Assembly: GCA_003993805.1 (NCBI GenBank)
Contig: RSEF01000004.1
Location: 74,404,291-74,468,290 of the forward strand
DNA length: 64,000 nucleotides
Direction: 5' to 3'
Source: Himantopus leucocephalus
Lineage: Eukaryota > Chordata > Aves > Charadriiformes > Recurvirostridae
Shown: positions 1-13,855 of the stretch, piece after piece
How positions within the stretch are numbered: the first letter of the stretch is position 1
Layout: each line of letters starts with the position of its first letter
Made by a program: the position numbers and the translations under genes
Notes under the pieces: generated by a model
Database searches by the model: none
What the model saw: only the letters and a program-made list of their open reading frames with translations
Told to the model about the DNA's origin: nothing

Positions 1-1693
1 AAGAATCACCTCCCTAAATGCGCTATGCTGCACTGCTCAGCCGATCTCATGCCTCTGGGCCGCTTGCCCCCGAACGGGAAAGGCGCTGGCATCGAGCAGC
101 TCTCCTGCAAGAGCCGTCCTATGGCTGTGCTAAGCCAGGGTGACAGATGCTGCTGCCGCTGAACCCAAGCGGGCTGTTTGGTCAGCTGCCCACACCCACA
201 ACACAGAGGTTATCCAAGGTTTTCCATTCTCTGGCATATCCCAAACCCCACCTTCCATTATCCTGAACAGAGCAGTTGGCTATTTTTCCTCTTATTTACT
301 TCCCATCCGCTTCCTAACCTCAGTCTGGCACTTTTATTCCTCCAACTGGTATTGTAAAGTTATAAAGGACAAGAATATTTGTACACTGTTACACAAAGAG
401 AATAAATCATACTGGAAGCTGTGACGGAGAATACTGACCACAATCTTTGAAGTTCCTGGTCTGCGATTTGCTTACATAATAGTTTGCACGCAGGCTTAAG
501 TGCCGGGTTTCTAATAGCGCTCATCAAATTTCAGCCAAATGAAACAGAATAAGCAAGGTGAACTACTTTCGGGAAGATAAACTATCTGCAAGAATTTTTG
601 ATGCAAGTACTACAAGAACACCAGGAACTCACAGTTCTTCAAAAAAATATGTAAAATTCTGGAATCTGAGGAGTTTCAGTTCTCTAAGATCATATTTTAG
701 AAAGTAAATTTTAATCAGGATTGGGTGGCTCAAGAGATTGGGTAATAGTATTTAAAAAAGCAAGTGATTAATCTCTGATCAACCAGAGGGTAAGGACTAA
801 AGAGCATTTAAGGTCTCAAACACCCCTGGGAACTAGCCAACTTAGTTTAATGCTGTGGGTGCTGACTCCAGGCAGATTTTGGTTTTTCTCACGCACAGTC
901 CTCATGCTTCTGAGTAGCCTCCTCTAAGTTTCCCTAGAACTACTCCATTATCCTCCCCAAAATTCTGCATTACAGTTATGCCTATGAAGAGCCAACGGCA
1001 GTTTGATTCCAGGTTTGCTGATAATACTGTGCTGACAAGTAACTTCTTTCTCTGTTTCCTTTCTAACCAGATCTATGGGTTGTTTCTTAATTCCAAAGTT
1101 CTGAAGGCAGAGACGCCTACCACTAAGCATGACACTTACTTTGCGGAAAAACAGATTTTGATCATTGCTGACTGTATCATTCAAAGATCTGAGATGCTCA
1201 GAAATTGAGGCCAGGCATGTCCGAAGATACAGCTCCTGAACTCCCTTCAAACTAATCATAACATCGGATCGACTTTTGTTCTTTTGGTTGTTTTAGACAG
1301 CATGAAAGAAGAAGTAACAATTGGTGTGATATTGCTGAAGACAAAGTATCGCCCATTCTAATATAATTCTGCTAATGCCTTGCTTACTCAAATTTTTGTT
1401 TGACTGCAACACTTTTCCAAGCGGATGTAATTACCTTGCTTCTTTCTTGTCTAAAATTATAGTCCACTGACATACCAGATTTCACCCAGCCACTATTCAG
1501 CACTGTAAAAATAAAATAGAGGTGTGCACACTAAGAAGGAAGATCAAGCTAGCCTGGCTCTGTTTCTCAAAAAACCCAGAACAACCCAAACCCCGGCCTC
1601 CTACGGCAAACTTCATGTCATGTTTCTTTTTTACATAAGTCTGTTCCTAAACACTGACTTTAGTAACGAATTTTATGTGTTCTTTTGGTGCAC

Positions 1694-1712
1694 AATATTT
1701 ATTTATTTATTT
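1694..1712. repeat. (ATTT)n microsatellite
   Basis: Four to five ATTT units. Similar AAAT/ATTT arrays occur at 43642-43661 and 47026-47040. Confidence 0.85.
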
Positions 1713-4700
1713 ACTTGCCTCTTTATAGGCTTTTATAAAACCTCTGACAGAGCTCTCTGGGACCACTGCATTTGATTTACCAGTTTGCAACTAATTTTGC
1801 CAATGATTGATGCAATTCCTGCATTTGTTCATAAGTTGTTTCATGAGATGTCAGAATATACATTGCTTCCAATACATAGTATCAAGCCTGCAGTAGTAGT
1901 TATTTTACTTTTTTTAACATTTGCTTGTATTTTCTTTGAAAATAAACAGCACAGCAAAACAGGGTGTCTGTGTCTGATGCATGTGGCACTCTCAGGACAT
2001 TTCAAGTTATGCTTTTCAAGCAGTTGTTATGGTTTAAGAAGCAACTACTGTCTGACCTCTTCTTTAGGGGTAACAGGAGAAACTTAATGAAAGAAAACAT
2101 CCGAGAATTGTACAAAAGGAAGGTTTTTTCCTACTTCTGCACATGTCAAGTAAAAGCTGTATAAATTATTTTTCTAGATCAGAAGTTGAGAGATTTTATT
2201 AGCTTGTGCTCCTGACCTGTGCAGACAGCTTTCTGGCACAATTCTCATGACTTGTTTACAGTATCACCTCAGTTATCCAGAACTTCTTGTTATCCCAACA
2301 AGGGTCAAATTCCTGACATGTATTAATTACACTGAAAATTGCCCTGGATTACTTGAAACCTCAAATAACTGAACCTATTCACCGTCCTCCCTTTTAAATA
2401 ACAGAGGACACACTGTATAGTGGTGCTAATACTTTGTGGCTGATCCCTGTAACTCCAGAAATTAATACATAAACGTCACACTTCTTATCTAGCAGGCTTG
2501 TCAGCTTTGGACTGAAAACTAGGCTCAAGAGGTGGAGAGTGTTTATAGCATGGTCCTACTCACCGCCGCGGGCCACGGGGCAGGAGGAGATAGGAGGTAG
2601 GAAGGACAGGAAGGTTAAAACCAAAAACCATTGACCAGCATTCCTGATCCACGCACTGCTGGCCAAGGAAACAGAGCTGCTTCACAGCTCAGCCCTCCCT
2701 AGTTGACAAAATGACCTTGGATCCCTCCTGTAGTCAGCCAAGGACTCACGGCTGCCTGCACTGTTAAGTATACACCCCACTGACAGACACTTGAGCTTTT
2801 GTAGTTGTGGCTACTGGGCTCCATCTCCTCTTGCCCATCACCGGGTAATCAGATCTGCAGCTTCTCCCTGAAGGCGCTCCCCAAGCAGCTTCGCAGGAAC
2901 CTCTACAACTGCGTGATTGGACCTTGAATGCGAAGATGAGGATACAAAGACCTGCTGGCAACTCATGCATTCAGCCAACGCCAGGCATTAGCTCGAAGAT
3001 CCCTACTGCTGTTGCTAGGCAGGGGCGGTAAAGTTAGGATTGGTTTTGGAAAAATCAGCAAGCCTCCTTCCAACCAAACTAGAAATGGTATTCAAAGGAC
3101 AACAGTGACGAGGCAGCTTTCGTTAACAGAAGGTATTAGAAACATCCAGGAATGCTTGGAAACACCCATGGGATTTGTTAGCTGTGCAGCCAAGCTACAC
3201 AGCATCCAACCAACCCAACAGTTATAAAAGGCAAGAAGCTAGCAGAGCACCAGCAGCCCGGGCTATCAGTTTAAGGCCTGAAGTTTGTTGCCCCACAACA
3301 GGTGCAGGGGTGAGAATCACATCGGGCACTCGGTCCAATGTGCCTCCCAACACACGCATACGACTTCGCAACACACCAAGTCAAGTAACATCTCCCTAGC
3401 TGTTGCAGTAGAAGGAGACCAAATAACACCAACATCACAACTAAAAAGGAAAACAAAGGGGAAGGGGGGACAAGCATAACGTTTACTGTCGGCCTCATAG
3501 GGAAGCACAAGCTAGATTCTAAATTGTGCATGAGAACTAGTACAATTCAAAGAGAAAAGCTGAGGTGATGAAGGAGCGTACAGAATGGACTGAAAAAAGC
3601 TGAGTTGAACTCAGTACACACTTGGATGCGTGCACGCATTTAGCAAGTTCAATACTCTCCCCTTATTGAAAAGCCTGAAAAGAAAACTCTCTTTCACACA
3701 TGGCACGGTAATAAATCAGTGCACACTATTGCCCCAAACAAAAACAGACATTCGCCATCTAAGTAACAGTGCTTCCCGCATGAAGATGAGGAGGCAGAAG
3801 CAAAGACGTGGCAATAGCGAGGACTTTAGCAGGAGGACACCACTCCAAATAGCTGAGGATTGCCTCTGTACTGCAATATTAATTTTCTAGACCGTTAGTT
3901 ATATTGCTTGTCCAGAAATGAATGTGTAATTCTCCTACTAAGCTGCGGGACAGATTTTCACATTGTATCACAAGACTATCCAGCTTTCAAAAGGTTAACA
4001 GTTAATGGTTTTACGTCTCTCAGTCAGATAGTTCAGCCTACCACCGTATTTTTGCACAAGCAATTAAGTAAGCTGCTTCCTCCGCAGCATTAATTTTAAC
4101 AGGTTTACAATAGTATCATTAGACCTCTGGACATTTAAGAGGAAGCGTGTTACAATTGGAAAGTACCCTGCCAAGCAGGAAGCGAGTGGCTTTAATCCAG
4201 GAGCACTGAGGAATGCAGAAGGCAAGGAGACTTCAGTGTCAGGTATTTCAGCCTCTGTGAACTCTTGACCACAGCACCAGACTGCAGAATTCTACTGGGC
4301 TCTTAAACCAAAGAAATCACTGCGCACAGATCTTTAAAGCACTAGTTTTCCACTAGTTTGCCTTTTTGCTTGTTTGCTTTAAGCCAGGGAAACAACTGCA
4401 ATGTGATCTTTGGAGCGAGACACGTTCCACCATCTGCATTCAGCACGTACGCTCCTGCTAGTGACATGCACATCATCTGACAGAAATCCACTTACAGCGC
4501 CCGGAAAGGTTTTCGGCATAGAAACAGTACGAACAGTTGCTAGCAGACGTAAACTGCAACAGACTTCACCAAGTTGATTCGCAGCCAGGAAGGGGATTAG
4601 AGGCAGCATTCTTCTGCCACCATCTTCAGCATAAGGGCTGGGGTCACAACACAGCGTTGCCAACTCACGCTTGCCCCCTTTTCACAAGAGGAGGAGGTAA

Positions 4701-6382
4701 TAGGAAGCTTGAGCCTCCCTGGCCCGTTTTGAGGTGGCAGATCTGTCGGTCTGACCACACTGTGGAAACTCTTGTTCCCGCTCGCCTCTGGGGGACCGGC
4801 CAGGTTAAGAGTTCTTTGGAAGGCACCCTCCCCTTTCACGTCCCCAGTGCCACTGTGAGCCGGTTATCGACATTCTCCCGACAGTACCACGTGCATTTTA
4901 TGGGCAGCAGCACCTGCCTCTCAGATGCTGTGAGAATGCAGGGTAGCAGCAAATACAGTGAATATTCTTACTCCAGTCAACCCCGTTCACACTCACATTA
5001 GCTCTCGCTGTCTAATAAATACTGGCATCTAGCTGTTCCCTGCAGCACAGGCTACGTGTCACTGAAAAAGACAGTTGAGGATCACAGGTGGTATTTATAG
5101 CGCAGACCTACAGACTCCAACCTGTGAGAGGCTTTCCAGAATTAGGGAGTGAGAGTACTACTAAGTATAGTTTTAAACACAGCCAACCTTTAAACCGGGG
5201 ATTTCAGGATGAGACTTTCCCCAGGTCCCCGTGTCCTTTGATTTTGGCCAGTAACTTAAGGGTTGCATCTAACTTTAAACTCCCTAGCTGCAGCTTCACA
5301 ACTAATTTAAACTGATCGAATGACACGTCCTTTTCTCAACGCGGTGAGCCGGCTCCTTCCCTCCTGCCCGCACTCCTGCTCATCCAGTTACACGCTGTAA
5401 GATGAAGGAGAAGGGTACTTTTCAGCCGGATTAGTTGCCCACTCCAGGTGCTGGGCTAGTGCTGGCATAGCAGAAGGTGTAGGAAAGTCAGACTTAGAAC
5501 AGCTGGAAGCAACCATAGCCTCAGGTCCAGTTTTTCTCGTTAAGGACAAAAGCAGAAAATACAGCTGATACTTCTTTCAGCCTCAAGACATGGTTATTCG
5601 TAGCTCACCACGCATGCTCATGTGCAGCACACCAGCTCAGTGCTTCCTTTTAGATGCTCTTCAGCAAACTAATCGGTTCTGCAACAGAAGTCACCCAAAG
5701 ATCGCAAATGCCTGGATATAACTCCAACAGTGCCTCATTCATCACAGGGCACGGGCGACACATTCACAGATTCAGGGCACCCAACTCCTCCACTGACAAT
5801 TCCTGAAAAAGGAACACAACTCCAGAGCATGTGGCATTTGCCCAACTATTAAGAGAAGTCATAAGCTTCAACAGTGGGATTTGTCCTGAAGAGTTTAAGT
5901 CATTCGGCTCAGGAGGCCTTCCGTTTCTAAGACAACAGCAGGAGGAAGGCACTTGATTCTTCATTTAGTGCAGCCCTAAGCTACATAGGGAATGGCATTT
6001 CGTTTGTTAAGCTATCTTTTTTTTTCTGATACTTACAGATACTTAGTGATTGTTCTTCAAAAGCTTGCCATTTCTGAAATACTCACTCGACCAGAGTCAG
6101 TAAACCAACGTAATGCAAGTCATGGCTGAACTTACAGGACACTTTAGGATCTGAAAGCAAATCTAAAAACTAATCCCATGGGCAACCTGCATTTTCCACG
6201 GGTGCAAAATGAGCTCCTCCTGGAAGCCAGCTGCCCTCCCCAACCCGAGGAAAGACTGTCATTTATAGTAAAGGTTAATGCCACAATAAGGGCAAGTTCA
6301 CATTTCAGCTGCCTAGCATTAGGGCTTCGGCAACAGCAATGTTTTTCTTTCTGGCATTTTCAAATGTTATCCCTGGAATTCT

Positions 6383-6448
6383 NCCTGCCTAATTCCACGT
6401 ATTCCGAGCGCTGCGGACCACTCCTTTTCAAAAAAAAAAAAAAAAAAA
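6383..6448. other. Single N at 6383 followed by a 19-A run
   Basis: An isolated N at 6383 lies 47 bp before poly-A at 6430-6448. No duplicated flank is visible. The A run is not preceded by recognisable retrotransposon sequence on either side. It probably marks a local assembly join at low-complexity sequence. Confidence 0.7.
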
Positions 6449-9400
6449 GCTAAACCAATCATTACACTAAGCCTGTATTTATATAGTTTTATAAATAACA
6501 TCTCTGTGATGAAAGCCCCAAAACAGGTACACTCCTTGCTTTTAATCAAGCACTTTCTTCTAAAGCGGGGTAGTTGGCTTTGCCTTCTCAAGGCTGGGCA
6601 ATAAAACTGTCTCTGTGTAAAACAAAAAAAGTAATTCAAAAAGGAGATCCTCTGCAGTGACCATTCTCTCTTGGTTTTAACACAGAAAAGGTTCTCCTTA
6701 CCCCTAAATTTGCATATTAACATTTTAAATTATTCAATGTGAATAATGCTAATTATAAACCTATTGATTACAGCCACGGTTGAAGACTCAAGTTGGGAGA
6801 GCAGTCTAAAAACAGACTGTGAATGACACAGGAATGCCTGTGATATTTTTGTAAGTGTTATTTATTATTTGTATTAACATACTGTCTAGGAGTCCTGGCC
6901 ACGGAGCAGGACTCATGGGGTGAGGTGTTAGACAAAAACAGACTAGCAGATGATCCTTGCCACAAAGAGCTTACACGTATTATTAGCATTCGGCCAAATC
7001 AAGTCATGACATTCTCAGCAGCAGAGCTCAGCAGGCTCAGGGCACGGCTTAAGCTGACTGTGAAACTGCCGCACCTTTGAATCCTAATCAGTCTAGTTTG
7101 GGAACGGGCCTCAACAAACATGACAAAGTTTGCATCTGTCCACAGCTGCTATGGTTCACAGCTGTCCTTCGCGTGTGTCCTGCGAACTTTTACCCATCTT
7201 GGCTGGTGCCATCCTGACCCAAGAAGGAAACCGTTCAGGGCGCTCGGGGTGCTAAATGAGAGACTTCAGCTCGTAACAAGGGACAAACTCCTGGACGCTG
7301 GCAGAAAAGGACAGTATCCTTAGTATGACAAGTAGTGATCTCAGCCAACAAACAGCTTAGCTTCTTGAGTGCGCTGTAAGCACTGCAGCCAAGGAAGCAT
7401 CCAGAAGAAGGCGGCCAGCAGTGAGGTTGGTCTGCAGAAGTGCTGGCTGGGGCCAGCGGTGCAGGAAGCACACAGAAACCTGGGAGGGATCAATAAGGGC
7501 CAATTCAGAAGCAAATAAGGTGTCACTCACTTCAAGTTTCGCCTCCAGCCATGATAAAGGCAACACGCCAGCTGGTAGCTGAGGACAGAAGGGACCGCTC
7601 ATGGATGTTGAGGACAGCCCATGAGCCACAGTGGGATGCTGAACATGAAGACTCCCGGGAGCTGGCTGAACTCACTTCTCTGAGAGCGCGCTTTATAACT
7701 AAATGCAGCTCAGACTATCAAAAGCAAATAAACAAGGTGGAGTCATTTACCTCTCTTAGGTGTTTTTTTTTTTTGATGGCTCATGTATTTTATTAATTTC
7801 CTATTATTTCAGCCTCTCTTACATCCATACATCAGGTTAAAGTTCAATCTTGGAAGCCTGAGCAGCACAGGCTGAACCCAAGTGCTGCAGTGGAATACAT
7901 CTCCAGCACATATGCTACTGTCAGATTGATGATTAGTTTCCAGCATCAAAAGTATGTGAGTTTTGGAGCCAAACCCAACACTAGAGCAAGCACACCCATT
8001 TCAATTAATAAAATACTAAATGAGATGCCAGCACTGTGTTTTGCATGTGACACACTAGTTTTTCTCTAAATGGGAGGAGAGCAACGCTTTCTGGACAGCA
8101 TTTGCATGGTTAATTGGGAGCAATAACACCCTTCAAAAAACAGCTGTATTTCAGTGTAAAGTTTTAGTTTTTATTGGTTTGCATCTCATTTTTTCCCCCA
8201 TCAATTCTGCTTCCTCTGTGCTTCCTGCCAAATTTGAACTGATGCCTGTTTTCCTCTTCTGCAATGAATTAACTACAGCTCACTGTAGATTGTTCCACAC
8301 AGACTCTGTTTACAAATAGCCTGGTTAAGAAACACCTGTTAGTTTACTTCTGTACTCTTCATGAAACTCAGAAATGTTTGCGAGTACGGCATACGGCTAA
8401 ATTCGTTAAGCAGGTAAGGTAGCTCTGCCCTGCTCAGATGACACCAAAACAAATAGGCAGGAAAATCTAAATGAAAAATGAATTTGAAGGCAGAGTCTAG
8501 AAAGCTTGGGGGGTTAAAACACAAACAACATAAGCATACAAGGGCACAGCGATGCCAACATTTTTTTAAATTATTATTATTTACGGATACTATTGTTTTA
8601 GTGAAGGGATTCAATATATATTACAGTACGTGATGAGTCAAAGCTCACAGTGCTGCTCCAAACCACTGGCCAGACCCTCAGCATTGTTTTAGTCAAATAT
8701 TCAGATTTCAGAACTGAAGGCAGGCACAGGAGGTGCAGAGATGCCAATTACTATTTAGCAATGAAGATCCACAGAAACCATGGCAGAATGGTTTGCACAG
8801 CATTTTGCTATGCTGTTGACACTTTGCTTTCCATCAACATTCATAAAAATGCTTTTGGGATGTGAGTGCCAAGAACTTACTGTTTTTAGACAGTTAGGAA
8901 ATCTTGCTTCTGTTTACTTCACATGTATCGCAACTTACACAGCAAGACTTTTTTATGGATACAATTGTGCTAGCAAATCAATTTGTCCAGCAGCAAGAAC
9001 AACAAAATAAGGAAACAGAAATTATCATGCATTATGGATCTAAATATTACAATAGGAGGAGGGTCTTTCCAGAAAGTACAACAAAGAATTAAAGGGACAG
9101 TGAGAAATTAAAAGGAGGAATGAGAAGGTAATCTTTTAAGAAAAAAGAAACACCATAGTAACACTGACGTATGAGTGAAAAGAGTGATAAAAATAATGCA
9201 CATCAGTTAAAGTCCCACGGATTTCTCTACCTTCTCCAATTATTTTTAATTTTGTGAAACATACTACACTATATTACGGTCTTGTCATTTTATTTTCAGG
9301 TTCTTATCTGCATGAAGATAAAAGACCTCATTTGCTGAACCTAATTAGAAGCACAAACTCCTGAAAGCTAATACAATGCTGAAAATTCTTTGGGACATCA

Positions 9401-11486
9401 TATCACATCTAAAAAACCTGTAGAATTTATGCAACAGTCCAGCATAAGAACAAATTACCAGCACCAGCAGACAGGTAGCTATTCTTAATAAGCAAGTTCC
9501 CAGAGAACACTTTGCCAAGAGAAACTTCCTATGAAAATAATCACAGAAAAAAAAAAAAAACCCAACCTTGTTTTCAAAGGAACAAGCTTTTTTAAACAGG
9601 ACGTTACAGTTCTGTTCATCTTGGTGCAATAACCATGCATCCAGGTGACTTATGCAGAGCTATATTTTCCATTGCTAAATCCTACAAATGTCACAAAGTT
9701 GAGGACCGCACACAAGCTGAAAACTGGATGCCACAGTAAACAGATTTTTATTCAGTAGTGCTGAAACATGAGCCAAGATCCAAGCTAAAGTTCAGCCCTC
9801 CAACTTTGTCTTGACTATTTCCTACTATTATATGTGAGACTCTTTCACACAGCCTCTGAAGTAAGTGTCTGAGCTCCTGTGGGGATTGTTCAAGGAACTG
9901 AAGTAATGCTATAAACTCTCCTAAACCCTGTCAAACAAAAGATAAGGCAGAAACCTTTTATTTTTCCAGAGTGACATTATTCAGGGACAGGAAGCAAAAA
10001 CTAGACATTTTTTAAGGGACAAAGATAGTCAACCTACAGTGGTTAGCTATGGTTGTCTATAATGACAAAAGCTTGTCTATGGTGATGATACAAATTTTTT
10101 TATTTCTATAGAATTAAATATATAATAAGGCACAGTTGTACAAAATTGCAATTAGTAGAAACCTTAAAAATTAGTTGTGCCCACTACGAACATCATACAA
10201 AATGAAAGAAACCAACAGTAACTCACTGAAAAAATTGCTGGTTTTGTAAAAATCACTTATACATTAATTATATTCATTGTACTCTAGTAATTCATCTTTC
10301 TAAGACTTCTGCAGCTTCAGATGGTCTTTTAATTAATAACTCAGCCAAAATACTTTTCCAGCCTTGCACAATTAAATACATGAAAAGATGCTTCTGGAAA
10401 GCTGACAGTCTTAAAACAAAGATGTTCAGTATCAATTTCTCATATGAGAAAATTTCTTCTGGCAACACGTCTCTTGCAGCAAAGCCTGTTATTCCTACCT
10501 GGGTTTAACAATTCCTTTGGATGTTCTGTGAATTTGATTTTTGGTGGGAGCATAAGTTTTCTGGATTAATGAACACTGAACAGGAATGAGAAAGCATTTC
10601 ATCAAATTTAACACTCTCTTGTAAGTCTGAATACCAAACTGTTGGTCCTACGTTTTATTTCATTAAAGCAATGTATCATTTCTGCTGTGATAACAGCAGC
10701 AGTCGGCACTTCTGGAGATCAAAGCAAATTACAAACAAGCCTGCCAAGCTGAACATATGTAATTCTATATGTAATGCTGCATACAATCCACATCCTGAGT
10801 TAGACTTGCAACTAGACAAAGATCATCTTTGTGTGTTTATACAGCCTGTGTTTAGGATGGTGGTGTGCAGCTCCTCAAGTCCTTTCTTTAACACTTTAAC
10901 ACTATAACCAATACATTTTGCTTACATGATTGGTGTTCTGGTATACAAAAGGTCTGCAAATAATCCATTCCCTCTAATACCACATGAGGAAGTCACCGGT
11001 AAGAATTTCAGAGTAATTGCAGATTCATCTAGCTTTAAACACCAGGAAAAGTTTGAAGAATTCAATCTGTCAACGCTAGACCAGTTATATATAATACTTC
11101 ACTGCAGTGTTATGAGAAATCACTCAAACGTGAAATACAGGCAAAATTGTTACACCTGATAATACACCCAGATGAACACCTCAGCACGTCTCCAATACAG
11201 GCTTCAAGTTTACTGTTACTTTCCTTCAACAAAGCATACTTCTGCATTTGTCCTTACAATAACAAAGGAGGAAAATAGAATATCATCTGGAGAATTCGAC
11301 TCAAGTAGACATTTTGTAGTGCTACATAATATATGACTGTTTGTGTCTCTGGAGGTTAAAGATGAAACAAAAGGCACTTTGAGTACTTCAAAATTACTCG
11401 TAAGTTCTAGCTCCAACTCTGTAAGAAAGAAAACCTACCTATTGTCTCTACTCGTGAACTAAATACTTATTCTATCAGGTCTTGGA

Positions 11487-11506
11487 AATTAATTAATTAA
11501 TTAATT
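11487..11506. repeat. (AATT)n microsatellite
   Basis: Five uninterrupted AATT units in unique sequence. It is self-complementary. No functional inference. Confidence 0.9.
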
Positions 11507-12216
11507 CTGTTAGAATGCTTAAGTTACACTTTTGAGGCAGAAGCAGTATCTAAGAGTTCAAAAGCACATCTCACACAAGGCAGAAAAGGTACCGAAGCTT
11601 TCACAGCATTTCTATGTCTACTGGAGGAAATCACACTCACTGGGGTGAAATAACTGGAAAGAAGTAACTATATACTATGTCAAACCAACCAAAGCTAAGA
11701 TAATAATGAAAAATTGGCGATAAACAAAGGAATGTCCCTCATATGTGGTCAACTAACTAGGAGGTATAACTGCTTCAGGACTACAGTGTCCAAATTTCCG
11801 GTTTTTTTTTCAGTCACACTGACATGGTACAGGTAAGGGAAAAGAAAAAGCTACACCCTGCACTCAAACATACTCCCGATGTCTGTACTTTAAAATAATA
11901 CACCATAAACACACGTAACAGACTAGAACACTTGACCATTTAAATTCACATGCAATCCTTAAAACAGCCACTTACTCACCACGGTAAGTAAAAATGGCAA
12001 CTAAAGTCAGCAGGTATGGAGCTAGACACTTTCGAAAGCAAGGGGATGCTTGGATGGCTTTCTTTTTTTGCAACAATTTACTTATAGAACAGTAGATAAA
12101 AACACCCATTAGTAACGTTCAAGAAGCCAGAAGCACCAGTGAACTTTTTTTAATAGCCTATTTTTTTAATAGCCTGATTATTTATTAGGAAAAATACTTA
12201 GAAAAGTAATTACTAA

Positions 12217-12445
12217 AGGTATGTAGAGGACACGGGTACAGAGGTAAAAAAGTAACTTTCCGACACTAAAAAGATCCACTGTATCATTAGTAGCCTGAAA
12301 ATCGCTTTTTTGGTAATGCTTTGAAGATACNAGGTATGTAGAGGACACGGGTACAGAGGTAAAAAAGTAACTTTCTGACACTAAAAAGATCCACTGTATC
12401 ATTAGTAGCCTGAATATCGCTTTTTTGGTAATGCTTTGAAGATAC
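12217..12445. repeat. Assembly-made tandem duplication (two 114-bp copies around a single N)
   Basis: Positions 12217-12330 and 12332-12445 are the same 114 bp with two mismatches, separated by one N at 12331. A single N between near-identical blocks is what results when overlapping contig ends or two haplotypes are joined without merging. The true genome probably has one copy. Confidence 0.88.
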
Positions 12446-13785
12446 ACATCTTGCAAGACAGATTTATCTCAAGGAATGAGAAAAATACACACACATAATA
12501 ACTTTTTCTGTGTCCCCCCTACTACAACCACCTTACCTTTGGGATTTTACATATGAATAAGAAAAAAAACAACGTAATTCAATATCATCCTCTTAAAACA
12601 GTCATAACAAAAATTGAGTCTTTCCTGAAAGGGAGCCAAGGAAAAGAAAACTGCACTACTGGTATCTTTTGCAGCTGTTTATATCAAATATTCCTTTCAA
12701 AAAGGACTGCATAGGAATAAAACTAGATGGGTTTTAGAGGCAAAGAAAGGCACACAAGGAAACTTTAGGGAAAGGGTGGTGGGGATCACAAATTTAATCC
12801 TAAAACTAGGCAGTATTCATGCAGAAATATGCCTGTCAGTCTACAGGTTGAAGGAGCCAGCCTTACGTTATAGAACCAATTAAAAAATTAATATAACATG
12901 GTTTCTAATACACTGAAACTTTTAATGTGGTTTATATAAAGGAACGTTAACCTCAGCTATCAATAAGTAATACGTTCCGAATCTTGCACAACGAAACTAC
13001 AATGTGAGTAGGGCCAGTACAGAAAGGAACCACATACATAAATAAGTATATCATTAGTCTAAATCAAGGATGGCCACCTTCCACATGCTCAGCTTTTACA
13101 CCCAGCGACATCTCCAGGTAAAATCAATACAGCCATATTTCTATGTGGCTAATCCTGTTAGACCCAACACCCGTTCATAAACCCACCTTCTTCCCCAACA
13201 GCAGCCGCAGGACTGTGCCACCCCTTGAGGTGACCTCCTGAGCACCCGGCGCTCCTGAGAGCCCACGGGCTGTCAGCACGTCCTCTGTGGTCTTCCTCTC
13301 TTATAACAGATTATGGCCAACTTTTACTCTGCCCTTAAAGTCAACATGAAACGGTTCCCTAGATAGTCCGGCAATGAATGTTATCTGCAGACTGTGGTAT
13401 TTTGGGGAAAGAGAAAATGAGACAAAATATACAAGTACATTTCTCTTTCTTTCCAAAAAGCTATCTTTTTGTCGCGACAGCTTCTAACACATACATTCCA
13501 GTCTTTCTAAAGCTAGCACCACAACTGGAAGATGATGTATAACCAAGAAGATATTCTTCCTCTAAAAACACACTCTCCCTCTTGAATACTGCCCACTTCC
13601 AAAAAAAAGACTGGAAGGTCTTAAGATAACTACACCGAGAGTTCAGATTTCCAAGGGACTGTCTCAGTTTAGTAGGTAAGAAGAATTCAAATTACAAAAA
13701 ATAATTGCTATCTAAATCACACAGTCATAAAATCAAGGTGCAAAAAGCAGCACTGAAAGATTCTTTCTCCATTTGACATACTCAC

Positions 13786-13855
13786 CAAACCTGCAATGGG
13801 GGTCGGTAGTCTATTGATCTTTTTTACCAATCCCGGCTTTATTGCATTCAGCAAC
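13786..13855 (-). CDS. LIMCH1: LIMCH1 internal coding exon: middle of the calponin-homology domain (partial gene)
   Basis: This 70-nt exon begins with the one base that completes the Glu codon of the previous exon. It then encodes [12 protein letters not shown] followed by [11 protein letters not shown] (23 residues). Together the two exons read ...[17 protein letters not shown]..., an unbroken CH domain. The motif [18 protein letters not shown] is the LIMCH1 form; LMO7, as remembered, has KLKPGVIKKINRLSTPIAGL. The acceptor is CTTTCTTGTAACAG and the donor is GGTTTG then GTGAGTATG, leaving phase 0. The next exon should begin DN.. and finish the CH domain. I looked for its reverse-complement codons between 1 and 13785 and did not see it, so that intron is at least 13.8 kb. 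Both splice sites and the reading frame are intact, so this is a functional copy and not a retrogene. Confidence 0.95.

Larger units (their letters stand above)
1..13785 (-). other. LIMCH1: LIMCH1 intron downstream of the second exon (3' end beyond window)
   Basis: This stretch follows the GTGAGTATG donor of the exon at 13786. I recognised no coding exon in it. It holds an ATTT microsatellite (about 1694), poly-A runs (6430-6448, 9547-9560), an AATT microsatellite (about 11487-11506), a short T7AATAGCC direct duplication (about 12144-12175) and a false duplication around a single N (12217-12445). CpG-richer patches lie at 1-180 and about 4380-4900; they could be regulatory or decayed repeats, but no gene could be assigned to them. 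The remainder is AT-rich unique sequence in which I see nothing specific. Confidence 0.85.

Noticed and set aside
6367..6723. 118-codon minus frame
   Set aside because: It crosses the single N and a poly-A run that reads as poly-Phe. It is an artefact.
9749..9927. Minus-strand open segment after TTTGTTTGACAG (FIALLQFLEQSPQELRHLL), ending at a TAA inside AATAAA; looked like a last exon
   Set aside because: It has no place in LIMCH1 and no known homology. The upstream partners needed to reach it include an in-frame stop and weak donors. It is best explained as a chance frame in intron.
10300..10600. Minus-strand frame with VLPEEIFSYEKLILNIF and WKSILAELLIKRPSEAAE
   Set aside because: It has a TAA in the only frame that fits the acceptor at about 10590, no consensus donor, and no similarity to the CH continuation expected after 13786.
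11985..12600. Minus-strand segments at about 12068-11986 and 12590-12530 with splice-like ends and compatible phases
   Set aside because: They would follow the CH exon but do not encode the DN... continuation of the CH domain. Compatible phases arise by chance in one third of pairs.
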